Notes under the pieces: generated by a model | Database searches by the model: none | Told to the model about the DNA's origin: nothing | What the model saw: the letters and a program-made list of their open reading frames with translations, nothing else | Program-made: the position numbers and the translations under genes | Shown here: positions 54,793 through 61,335 of the stretch, one piece after another | Position numbering within the stretch: the stretch's first letter is position 1 | How the letters are laid out: each line of letters opens with the position of its first letter | Assembly (NCBI GenBank): GCA_020354025.1 | Contig: CP070638.1 | Coordinates: forward strand, 3,342,957 to 3,404,291 | Source: Fidelibacterota bacterium | GTDB lineage: Bacteria > Fidelibacterota > Marinisomatia > SCGC-AAA003-L08 > TS1B11 | Reading direction: 5' to 3' | DNA: 61,335 bases

Positions 54793-56238
54793 TTACGCCG
54801 CACGCTCCACTCTACGTTCTGTTAGAATTATGCTGAAGGTTGATCCTTTCCCTTCCTCGCTGGTGACGGCCAATTGGTATCCCATCAGGTCACACAGCGA
54901 TTGCGAGATAGCCAATCCTAGGCCAGTGCCGCCAAACTTTCGGGAAGTACTGCTGTCAACCTGATGGAAAGCTTCAAAGATCGTAGCAAGACGTTCTTCA
55001 GGTATGCCCACACCAGTATCGATAACGTCGATTTTCTCAGGGGTATAAGTAGTCGAATTTGTATGCACTGCCACGGTAACGCTGCCCCTCTCCGTAAACT
55101 TGATGGCGTTACCCACTAAATTTATGAGAACCTGTTTGAGTTTAGCTTCGTCCGTCTGGACGAGTGTGATCTCTGCTGGAAGCTGAGTAAGTAATTGTAT
55201 ATCCGTGCTCCGAACCTGTCCCTCCAATTGAGCGACCGTATCATTCACGACTCGGTCAAGAGACACTGATGATATCTCCAGCTCTAACTTGCCCGCCTCA
55301 ACCTTGGAAAGATCGAGAATATCATTGATTAACGCCAGTAGCTGTTCGCCGTTAGTTAGAATTTTGTCCAGATAGGTGAGATCCTTTGCCCCCAGCTTCT
55401 GATCTTTATTTTTCAATAAGACGTTGGTGAAGCCTATGACTGAGTTTAGCGGTGTGCGTAGCTCGTGACTCATTTTGGCCAGGAACTCGCTCTTGGTCTG
55501 GGTTGCCCTTTCCACCTCATCAATGGCACGGGCTAGAGCTAAATTCTGCGTCTCAAGCTTCTGGGCGTATTCCTGGACGGCGATGTTACCCTTCATGATC
55601 AGGCGAAAAGAAACAATCAGGACAATAGCCGTGAAGAAAATGAGGGGAATGATAAGTAGACCGAGAGTGAGAAAGCTCAGGATGCTGGACAGAGCCGCTT
55701 CGGTTTCCTTTTCCTTGGCTGCACTCTGTTCGAGTACTGCACTAATGAGATAATCCAAAGCTTCAAATGCCGGTGTATCATCTACCTTCACTTGGGTGTC
55801 AACCTGGCTAGGCGTGCGGCCTTCAGCAGTCAGTTGTCGGGCCAGTTCAAATTTGGCGATATACTCTCTGAGCACGTCTTCGAAGTGTGCTATAGCCACC
55901 TTCTCCTGGGGGGTGAGGTCCAATCGTCTGAATTCACCGATATCAGTAATTAGATCGCGTTTGTTCTGTTCGATGCGTGCGATTTGTTGTTCATCCTGCC
56001 GCAAGACATAATTCTTGAAGTTGTGAATGAAGCCGCCATAGCCCATGTGTGACTTGATGCTGCTCATAAGGCGGTATTTTTGTGTGGCTTCACGGTGATA
56101 GTCCCGCCAGAGGCCTTCAAGTCGCATAATCCGGGCTCCCATCAATAAGCCAAAAAGCAGGAGAACTATAGTGATTACACTGGCCATGGATAGGATAAGG
56201 ACTACCCTTTTTTGGTATATCCTTGAAGCCATACTCAT
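54793..56238 (-). CDS. membrane sensor histidine kinase
   Basis: A 481-aa kinase. Membrane segment at 11-33, a helical periplasmic sensor (~38-186) with GYGGFIHNFKNYVLRQDEQ, a second membrane segment at ~188-213, HisKA with His258 in KMSHELRTPLNS, and an HATPase with NLVGNAIKFTERG (N box), DTGVGIPEERL (G1) and GTGLGLAIS (G2). No receiver or Hpt domain is attached; the stand-alone REC and Hpt genes upstream and the multidomain regulator downstream supply them. GT2 and c-di-GMP output suggest a biofilm or surface signal; the ligand is unknown. Confidence 0.92.
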   Translation of the reverse strand: MSMASRIYQKRVVLILSMASVITIVLLLFGLLMGARIMRLEGLWRDYHREATQKYRLMSSIKSHMGYGGFIHNFKNYVLRQDEQQIARIEQNKRDLITDIGEFRRLDLTPQEKVAIAHFEDVLREYIAKFELARQLTAEGRTPSQVDTQVKVDDTPAFEALDYLISAVLEQSAAKEKETEAALSSILSFLTLGLLIIPLIFFTAIVLIVSFRLIMKGNIAVQEYAQKLETQNLALARAIDEVERATQTKSEFLAKMSHELRTPLNSVIGFTNVLLKNKDQKLGAKDLTYLDKILTNGEQLLALINDILDLSKVEAGKLELEISSVSLDRVVNDTVAQLEGQVRSTDIQLLTQLPAEITLVQTDEAKLKQVLINLVGNAIKFTERGSVTVAVHTNSTTYTPEKIDVIDTGVGIPEERLATIFEAFHQVDSSTSRKFGGTGLGLAISQSLCDLMGYQLAVTSEEGKGSTFSIILTERRVERAA

Positions 56239-56401
56239 ACCTCCCGAAACGCGGATAGCGGAGCTGTCTTCAGGACGGTAAGTTTTGCCGTCAAGGAATG
56301 ATGTCTACTACTAGTACCTAGGGACATATTCGTAATCGGTGAAATGTTCGTGTCGTTTCTGGGCAACGAATAGCGAGCCTGACGGACTTTTATCTTCCCT
56401 G

Positions 56402-56761
56402 TTAAAGCCACTTATCAATGGTTGAAATGAGTATCTCCTCGTCCACAATCGGTTTGGTCACATAGTCATTGAATCCCATGGCTAGATATTTCTCCCGGTC
56501 GCCAGTCATGGCATGGGCAGTTAGGGCGATGACCGGTAGACCTCGGAGATTCTCGTCAGCACGCATATGTTGAAGCACTTCCGGGCCGTCCATCTCTGGT
56601 AGTGAGATGTCGAGGAGCACGAGATCAGGCTTGTTCATCTTGAAACCGTCCAGAGCTTCGCGGCCAGTCTCGTATTCAATAATGTCGAATTGATCCTCCA
56701 GGATTACCTTTACTAATAATCGGTTGTCGGGATTATCTTCAACTAAGCCGATAGTTTTCAA
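56402..56761 (-). CDS. single-domain response regulator (CheY-like)
   Basis: A 119-aa receiver domain: IGLVEDNPDN, Asp51 in LVLLDISLPEMDG, Thr in ALTAHAM and Lys in YVTKPI. I start at the TTG at 56761 because AAAGGAG lies seven bases before it and the TTGA overlaps the Hpt stop by 4 bp; an ATG at 56800 gives 13 extra residues without a ribosome binding site. It probably shuttles phosphate between the kinase and the Hpt proteins. Confidence 0.87.
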   Translation of the reverse strand: MKTIGLVEDNPDNRLLVKVILEDQFDIIEYETGREALDGFKMNKPDLVLLDISLPEMDGPEVLQHMRADENLRGLPVIALTAHAMTGDREKYLAMGFNDYVTKPIVDEEILISTIDKWL

Positions 56762-57117
56762 TATTCGGCTCCTTTCTTTATCGCTTTTAGTCGGTCGCAT
56801 ACTCTTTCATATTCATCCTGAAGTTCTTTGAGCAGTTCAGGGATCGAATCTCCCTCTTTCCGCTCAGCTAACTGTTCAATTTGACCAGCTAGATCCTGTA
56901 GTGACAGCGCACCCAGATTGCCCGCGCTAGACTTTAAAGCATGAACTGCTCGTTCAACATTTTCCCAATCGCCAATCTTCCCACCAGCCAACGCTTCGTT
57001 AATTTTCATCGGTGTATGTTCTAGAAATAGGTCGATGAGTTCAACCAGGAATCTATTATCCCCCAGTCTTCGTAAACGCTCGAGAGTTGACTTATCCAGG
57101 AGTACCTTGCTATTCAT
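56758..57117 (-). CDS. stand-alone Hpt phosphotransfer protein
   Basis: A 119-aa helical protein with the Hpt motif ERAVHALKSSAGNLGA, His59 the phospho-acceptor. It is translationally coupled to the response regulator that follows (4-bp TTGA overlap), and with the kinase completes a phosphorelay. The start is ATG at 57117; the gap of 236 bp to the divergent HATPase gene must hold both promoters. Confidence 0.87.
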   Translation of the reverse strand: MNSKVLLDKSTLERLRRLGDNRFLVELIDLFLEHTPMKINEALAGGKIGDWENVERAVHALKSSAGNLGALSLQDLAGQIEQLAERKEGDSIPELLKELQDEYERVCDRLKAIKKGAEY

Positions 57118-57353
57118 AAAGATCTGGTCCTCTCCAAGGGATATTGAAGACTAGTGTTGTTTTACAGTTCATTCCGTCTCTTACTATGTGCTACTAGGTA
57201 TAGATATATCTATCAAGTCGATCGTATCACAGGATCGCAAATGCGACCAGACAGCTCTAAATTACCATCAAGATTCCTAATAGACTTAACTTAATGGATG
57301 CTAGAGTTATGAAGAAGATGATTCCCTGCACTATCTATAGTAGGAGTTCTTGA

Positions 57354-58274
57354 ATGAAAGTAGAAATAACCAAAGCCTTATCTCTATCAGATGAACAGAC
57401 CTCTCTCCTGGAGATGCACTCCATGCTCAATATCATGAACGTATTGGTGGGAGAGTTTTATCAGATTGGCCATCTGCTGGGAAACAAGAAATTATTGAAG
57501 GAAAGCATTAGCCACTGTAGTGAGATAGTCTCCGCACTCTCAGATCGTCGAAGGGCTATCGAGAGAACTAACAGGATAGATACAAGCAAGCAGCTTATCC
57601 GTGACAATATTAGAAGCGTACTTGATGCAAAACGGGAGTTATTCGATTCAGAACAGATCCAAGAACATACGAGTAATATTGAATCCATATTTAATATCCT
57701 TGACGTGCGTGTGCGTGAGCTCCTGGCGCGTGCCAAGGAGCCGGAGATGTGGATACGACATGAGATACGCACGCTCACCACAGATTTCATTAACGTCTTT
57801 ACCGCTATTGAACGGAATGCCAAGGGTCGCTACCGGATTGTCTATAATATCGCCTCAAAACATTCGCTTGACTACTTCGTCAATTTCAACATCAATAGTA
57901 TTGACGGTGATACGATCTATATTCCCGCTGTTCTTCATGATGTGATGCGTGACCTTATAGCTAATGCCCGTAAATATACTGACCTAGGTGGGACTATTAT
58001 CGCAGGACTTGACGACGACGGTGAATATTTGTGCTATGTAGTAGAGGATAATGGTCGCGGTATCCCTTCGACACAGATCGAGCAGGTAGTGGATTACGGT
58101 GTCCGTGCCGAAAATGTGAAGGACAAGGAAACAAAGGGAGGTGGTTTCGGCCTGACAAAGGCTTATTTCATTACTCGGCAGTTTAACGGTCGTATGTGGA
58201 TTGAGTCGGAGGAGAGCCAGGGTACGATAATTACGATCCATATTCCAAGCCGTTCTCGGGCTGGTTCGAGATGA
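57354..58274 (+). CDS. histidine-kinase-like ATPase with unusual H-box
   Basis: A 306-aa cytoplasmic protein. The C-terminal part is an HATPase: DLIANARKYTD (N box, ~200-210), EDNGRGIP at 231-238 (G1) and GGGFGLTKAY (G2). The N-terminal 150 residues are helical with LEMHSMLNIMNVLVGEFYQ (His22) and IRHEIRTLTTDF, where His136 in RHEIRT resembles the H-box HELRT but without the following Pro. It could be a kinase or, lacking a standard phospho-acceptor, an anti-sigma-like or phosphatase module. Transcribed away from the Hpt/REC genes. Confidence 0.8.
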   Translation: MKVEITKALSLSDEQTSLLEMHSMLNIMNVLVGEFYQIGHLLGNKKLLKESISHCSEIVSALSDRRRAIERTNRIDTSKQLIRDNIRSVLDAKRELFDSEQIQEHTSNIESIFNILDVRVRELLARAKEPEMWIRHEIRTLTTDFINVFTAIERNAKGRYRIVYNIASKHSLDYFVNFNINSIDGDTIYIPAVLHDVMRDLIANARKYTDLGGTIIAGLDDDGEYLCYVVEDNGRGIPSTQIEQVVDYGVRAENVKDKETKGGGFGLTKAYFITRQFNGRMWIESEESQGTIITIHIPSRSRAGSR

Positions 58275-59022
58275 CTATGGCTTGATGGAATTCAATTCAT
58301 TATCATATTGTTCACATATCAGAGTAGCCTTCTGCCGGTCCGTATTTTACTGGATTCCGACCGGATACTTATTTTCATTTCGCAAAGGGAGCCCGTATAC
58401 GTCCTGAGGAGAGGGTTGTGGATTCTAATTCCGCCAAGGGTGCATTTGCTTTCACTTATGAAAAGAAGCTCAATTAGCGTTTTAATACCCTTCTCAGCAC
58501 CCTATAAAACCGCAAAGAACCACTGGAAGCTGGGAGTAGTGACTGCGCAAATTGTAAGGGAGTCTCCATTTCTTATCCTAGGTACTGGTTTGAAGACACA
58601 CTTCCCACATCTTCTTATTCCCAGATATCAACAGAATTCCAATGATGTCCTACTATTTGGGGAAGATTGTATTTCACCATCTTGATATGCCTAAATTCGT
58701 ACAATTGTTTCCGGCAAGAGGACAATACCGGTCGATTCAATCAGGAATCCACATATGCGTGGCATCGAAAGTGAACGACACTGCCAATCATCACCCTTCG
58801 ATGGACCGCATCGGATAATTGTGATGGGTGATGCCTGTATTATGGTCCACACCTGCGCAGCACGCTGATCCAGATGTGTAATCAGGTGCTCTGCCAAAAT
58901 AGTTTTATCGGATTCGGATTGCTCAATTATTTATCCGTGTCCTGAGCTAATCCGCGAACCCGACCGTAGCAGCCGATCCGACAAATCGTGAACATAATTA
59001 CAAGACCAAGGAAAACAATACG
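58275..59022. other. non-coding region upstream of ugd
   Basis: About 750 bp with no convincing gene; a 125-codon frame at 58308-58685 has no recognisable fold or ribosome binding site. CATCACCC (58789-58796) and GGGTGATG (58826-58833) form an 8-bp inverted repeat that might terminate transcripts or bind a regulator. No riboswitch was recognised. Confidence 0.5.
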
Positions 59023-60387
59023 GTGAAGGTATCAATCATCGGAACAGGTTACGTGGGACTGGTAACCGGGGCATGTTTTGCCTATATGGGCAATCAAGTG
59101 ATCTGTGTAGACATCGACAGTGCTAAAATAGATGCCCTGAACCGGGCTGTCATTCCCATATACGAACCCGGGCTAAAAGAACTCATTGAGGGCAACCTGA
59201 GAGAAGGACGCCTCGCTTTTACAACCGACACTCCCAAAGCCGTGCGTGAAAGCGAGATTATCTTTATTGCCGTAGGAACTCCAATGGACGAAGATGGCAG
59301 TGCCGATTTGAAGCATGTGCTGGACACCGCCCAAGCGATTGGCGAGGGCATGGACGGTTACAGGGCGATCGTGGTCAAGTCCACCGTTCCCCTAGGATCC
59401 TGTGAGAGGGTTAATCAAGTCATTCAGGAGGTCCTGGATAAGCGGGGTGTCGAATTCGAATTTGACGTAGTTTCGAATCCGGAGTTTCTGAAGGAAGGCA
59501 AGGCGGTTAGTGACTTCATGAGCCCAGATAGGGTTGTTATCGGGACTGATAGCCAGCGGGTTAGAGAATTGATGCACGCTCTCTATGAGTCTTTCTTCCG
59601 GGTCAGTGATCGGATTCTATTCATGGATACACGGTCTGCCGAGCTGACCAAATATGCCGCCAACGCGATGCTAGCCACCCGTCTATCTTTCATGAATGAA
59701 CTCGCGGCCTTATGCGAGGCAACAGGTGCCGATGTGGAACATGTTCGGATTGGTATCGGTAGCGATCAGCGCATCGGTCGGCGGTATCTCTTCCCGGGCC
59801 TGGGTTATGGGGGTTCGTGCCTCCCTAAAGACGTTCAAGCTCTGATTAGCACTGCTGAAGAATTGGGAGTTGGGCTTAAAATCCTCCGTGCAGTAGATCA
59901 GGTCAATCAGAAGCAGAAAGCGCTTTTGATGAGAAAAATCGAGGTATTCTACAGTGAGGAAGGCCTAATTGACAAAACCTTCGCCTTGTGGGGCTTGTCA
60001 TTTAAGCCGGATACCGATGACGTTCGTGAATCACCAGCGGCGAAGATTATTGAAGGTCTGCTTGAAAAGGGAGCCAGGATTCGGGCATACGATCCGGTGG
60101 CCATAGAATCTTTCCGTGACAGCTTTACTCCACCCATTGATTATTCCGATGATATGTATCGCTGCTTAAGTGGAGCTGATGCCCTTATCCTTGTCACCGA
60201 ATGGCACCACTTCAGACACCCAGATTTTTCTCGCATGAAGGCAGAACTTAATAAACCGGTTATTTTCGACGGCCGTAATCAATACGAACCTGAACATCTT
60301 CGTCAGCAAGGTTTTTTCTACATCTCAATCGGTCGCCAACCGATCGGACCTGGCGTTTCAGGATTAAGTAGCTCTCTCAGTCTATAA
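59023..60387 (+). CDS. ugd: UDP-glucose 6-dehydrogenase
   Basis: A 454-aa enzyme that oxidises UDP-glucose to UDP-glucuronate. IGTGYVGLVTGACFA is the NAD-binding turn, FIAVGTPMDEDGSADL and VVSNPEFLKEGKAVSDF are family blocks, and Cys266 in YGGSCLPKD is the nucleophile (Phe to Leu in the usual GSCFPKD). GVRxxPxxx-type DDVRESPA closes the C-terminal domain. It starts with GTG; AAGGA lies about 11 bases before. UDP-glucuronate feeds capsule or exopolysaccharide synthesis, matching the GT genes around it. Confidence 0.93.
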   Translation: MKVSIIGTGYVGLVTGACFAYMGNQVICVDIDSAKIDALNRAVIPIYEPGLKELIEGNLREGRLAFTTDTPKAVRESEIIFIAVGTPMDEDGSADLKHVLDTAQAIGEGMDGYRAIVVKSTVPLGSCERVNQVIQEVLDKRGVEFEFDVVSNPEFLKEGKAVSDFMSPDRVVIGTDSQRVRELMHALYESFFRVSDRILFMDTRSAELTKYAANAMLATRLSFMNELAALCEATGADVEHVRIGIGSDQRIGRRYLFPGLGYGGSCLPKDVQALISTAEELGVGLKILRAVDQVNQKQKALLMRKIEVFYSEEGLIDKTFALWGLSFKPDTDDVRESPAAKIIEGLLEKGARIRAYDPVAIESFRDSFTPPIDYSDDMYRCLSGADALILVTEWHHFRHPDFSRMKAELNKPVIFDGRNQYEPEHLRQQGFFYISIGRQPIGPGVSGLSSSLSL

Positions 60388-60712
60388 TACAATTCCGTCG
60401 CTTATAAGTATAGCCAATCCTGCAACAACATTCCTGGAGAAGGAGGTCAGTATTGCGCAAAAAGGTTATTAGTAGTACCGAATTCATTCGGGAATAAAGA
60501 GCGGGAATGGACCATTTTCGGCCATATGAAGCGCCTTAACGGGGTATTGGGTACCTAGCTCCGATATAAGAGAGACTGCCAGCCAGAGCATTCACCGTAT
60601 CAATAAGTCGAAAGAGATGCCATTAAGGATCCTCTTTACTTGGTATTTTGATGTATTCCGTCCTATCAGGCGAAGTACTCGACCTGTACAGCTGTGAGGG
60701 TATGATGTCCTG
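60388..60712. other. non-coding convergent region
   Basis: About 325 bp between convergent ugd and the WecA-type gene. No gene, repeat or clear terminator was seen. Confidence 0.45.
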
Positions 60713-61335
60713 TCATGAGTGATGATTCGGTCGGATGAGACGCAGGATCAGGTCAGCCGGTTTGATATACAGGAATCGGAAGATAGTTCCCAGGAAAGAG
60801 TTATGGATAAAGGGATAGATGCGTGGCGAAATGATGGTAAAAAAGGAGAGGAGAACAAAAAGGACGCATACCATCCAGTTTGCCAGAACCTGTGAGAGGA
60901 CTGCGAGTACACAGAAAGAAAGGGCCATGAGGTAGATGATAAGGACCACATGGAATTGTTCGATGCTGAAGTCAAGGAGGATATGGTGCAGGTGGTGGCG
61001 ATCGGGAAGAAACGGATTTTTTCTCTGCCAGATCCGATGAGCCATTACATAAAGTGTATCCAGGACTGGTAGAAAGACAACCAGAACGGGTATTGTAAGT
61101 GAAAATGAATCGCCCCTTCCGGTAGCGTAGACGATGCCAAGGGCGGCCATCATAAATCCGAGGAAGAGCGACCCTGAGTCACCCAGGAAGATTCGGGCTG
61201 GTGGCAGGTTGTTGCGGATAAATCCCAGAACAGCGCCCACAAGCACAACCGAGATCAAGAGCTCTTCAGGTTGACCACTCGAATAGAACAGGTATGCGAA
61301 TGTTGTAAAAATAATGAAGCCCACTCCCCCTGCCA
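60713..61335 (-). CDS. MraY/WecA-type polyprenyl-phosphate GlcNAc-1-phosphate transferase, 3' part
   Basis: This gene enters from the right edge; the frame is open to base 61335. It begins AGGVGFI, the end of the family's DGLDGLAGG block, and contains PARIFLGDSGSLFLGF (GDSGS with the Mg/UDP-binding Asp), RHHLHHILL (the cytoplasmic His-rich loop HHxH of WecA types) and about six membrane helices. It starts lipid-linked glycan assembly. Located beside ugd and separate from the left-edge fragment, it is a second member of the family. Confidence 0.87.
   Translation of the reverse strand, partial: AGGVGFIIFTTFAYLFYSSGQPEELLISVVLVGAVLGFIRNNLPPARIFLGDSGSLFLGFMMAALGIVYATGRGDSFSLTIPVLVVFLPVLDTLYVMAHRIWQRKNPFLPDRHHLHHILLDFSIEQFHVVLIIYLMALSFCVLAVLSQVLANWMVCVLFVLLSFFTIISPRIYPFIHNSFLGTIFRFLYIKPADLILRLIRPNHHS

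Noticed and set aside
58308-58685. 125-codon frame upstream of ugd
   Set aside because: No ribosome binding site, no known domain, and composition not like the neighbouring proteins; treated as non-coding.
1-61335. Window as a complete circular replicon with one WecA gene across the junction
   Set aside because: The frames at both edges do not meet in phase and about 100 residues of the family core would be missing.

Overview
The window (61,335 bp, roughly half G+C) reads as a chromosomal segment of a Gram-negative bacterium of the Fibrobacteres-Chlorobi-Bacteroidetes (FCB) superphylum, possibly Marinimicrobia or a relative. The reasons are a TonB-dependent receptor, a YaiO-type outer-membrane barrel, a DUF5916 barrel, many lipoprotein signal peptides, and a secreted GH18 protein ending in an NYPNPF-type C-terminal sorting domain. 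The taxonomic placement is an inference. No rRNA, tRNA, CRISPR array, intact insertion sequence or prophage was seen.

Layout. (1) 1-150 is the 5' end of a MraY/WecA-type transferase leaving the left edge. (2) 581-5234 is a compact phosphonate operon: PEP mutase fused to a nucleotidyltransferase, phosphonopyruvate decarboxylase, an iron-type alcohol dehydrogenase expected to reduce phosphonoacetaldehyde, and a second, related nucleotidyltransferase. The predicted product is a nucleotide-activated 2-hydroxyethylphosphonate. (3) 5292-14635 is rich in cell-wall genes: a class-I amidotransferase-like gamma-glutamyl hydrolase, a PBP4-like DD-peptidase directly followed by spmA-spmB, a secreted GH18 protein, lysA, an LD-carboxypeptidase and nagB. 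(4) 14847-23824 (minus strand) holds a fused 5-oxoprolinase, an amidohydrolase, a LolA-like protein and a DUF5916 outer-membrane protein. (5) 23912-35093 is mixed metabolism: nitroreductase, YbaK, a nitrilase-family protein lacking the expected catalytic lysine, a DsrE protein coupled to a metallophosphoesterase, a cyclase, a four-gene sugar-acid-like pathway (28627-32176), an M55 D-aminopeptidase and an ABC exporter.

(6) 35155-37071 is a long KamA-family radical SAM enzyme, followed by about 1 kb of non-coding DNA with palindromes and two tandem-repeat arrays. (7) 38079-45019 is a carbohydrate cluster: a Gfo/Idh oxidoreductase, three GH130 proteins and a two-domain glycosyltransferase. (8) 45077-48395 is a cobalamin-uptake unit: a B12 riboswitch with a clear terminator, a BtuB-like receptor and a BtuG-like beta-propeller lipoprotein. 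(9) 49055-58274 is a signalling and exopolysaccharide block: YaiO barrel, membrane GT2, HEAT protein, an Hpt-REC-GGDEF-REC-REC protein, a hybrid-system histidine kinase, stand-alone REC and Hpt proteins, and a divergent HATPase protein. (10) 59023-61335 holds UDP-glucose dehydrogenase and the 3' part of a second WecA-type transferase.

A common thread is cell-surface construction: phosphonate activation, polysaccharide synthesis and its control by phosphorelay and cyclic di-GMP, lipid-linked sugar transfer at both edges, and peptidoglycan turnover. The strongest points for follow-up are the phosphonate operon with two nucleotidyltransferases, the riboswitch-controlled BtuB-BtuG unit, the GT4-GH130 cluster and the c-di-GMP/HEAT/GT2/YaiO operon.
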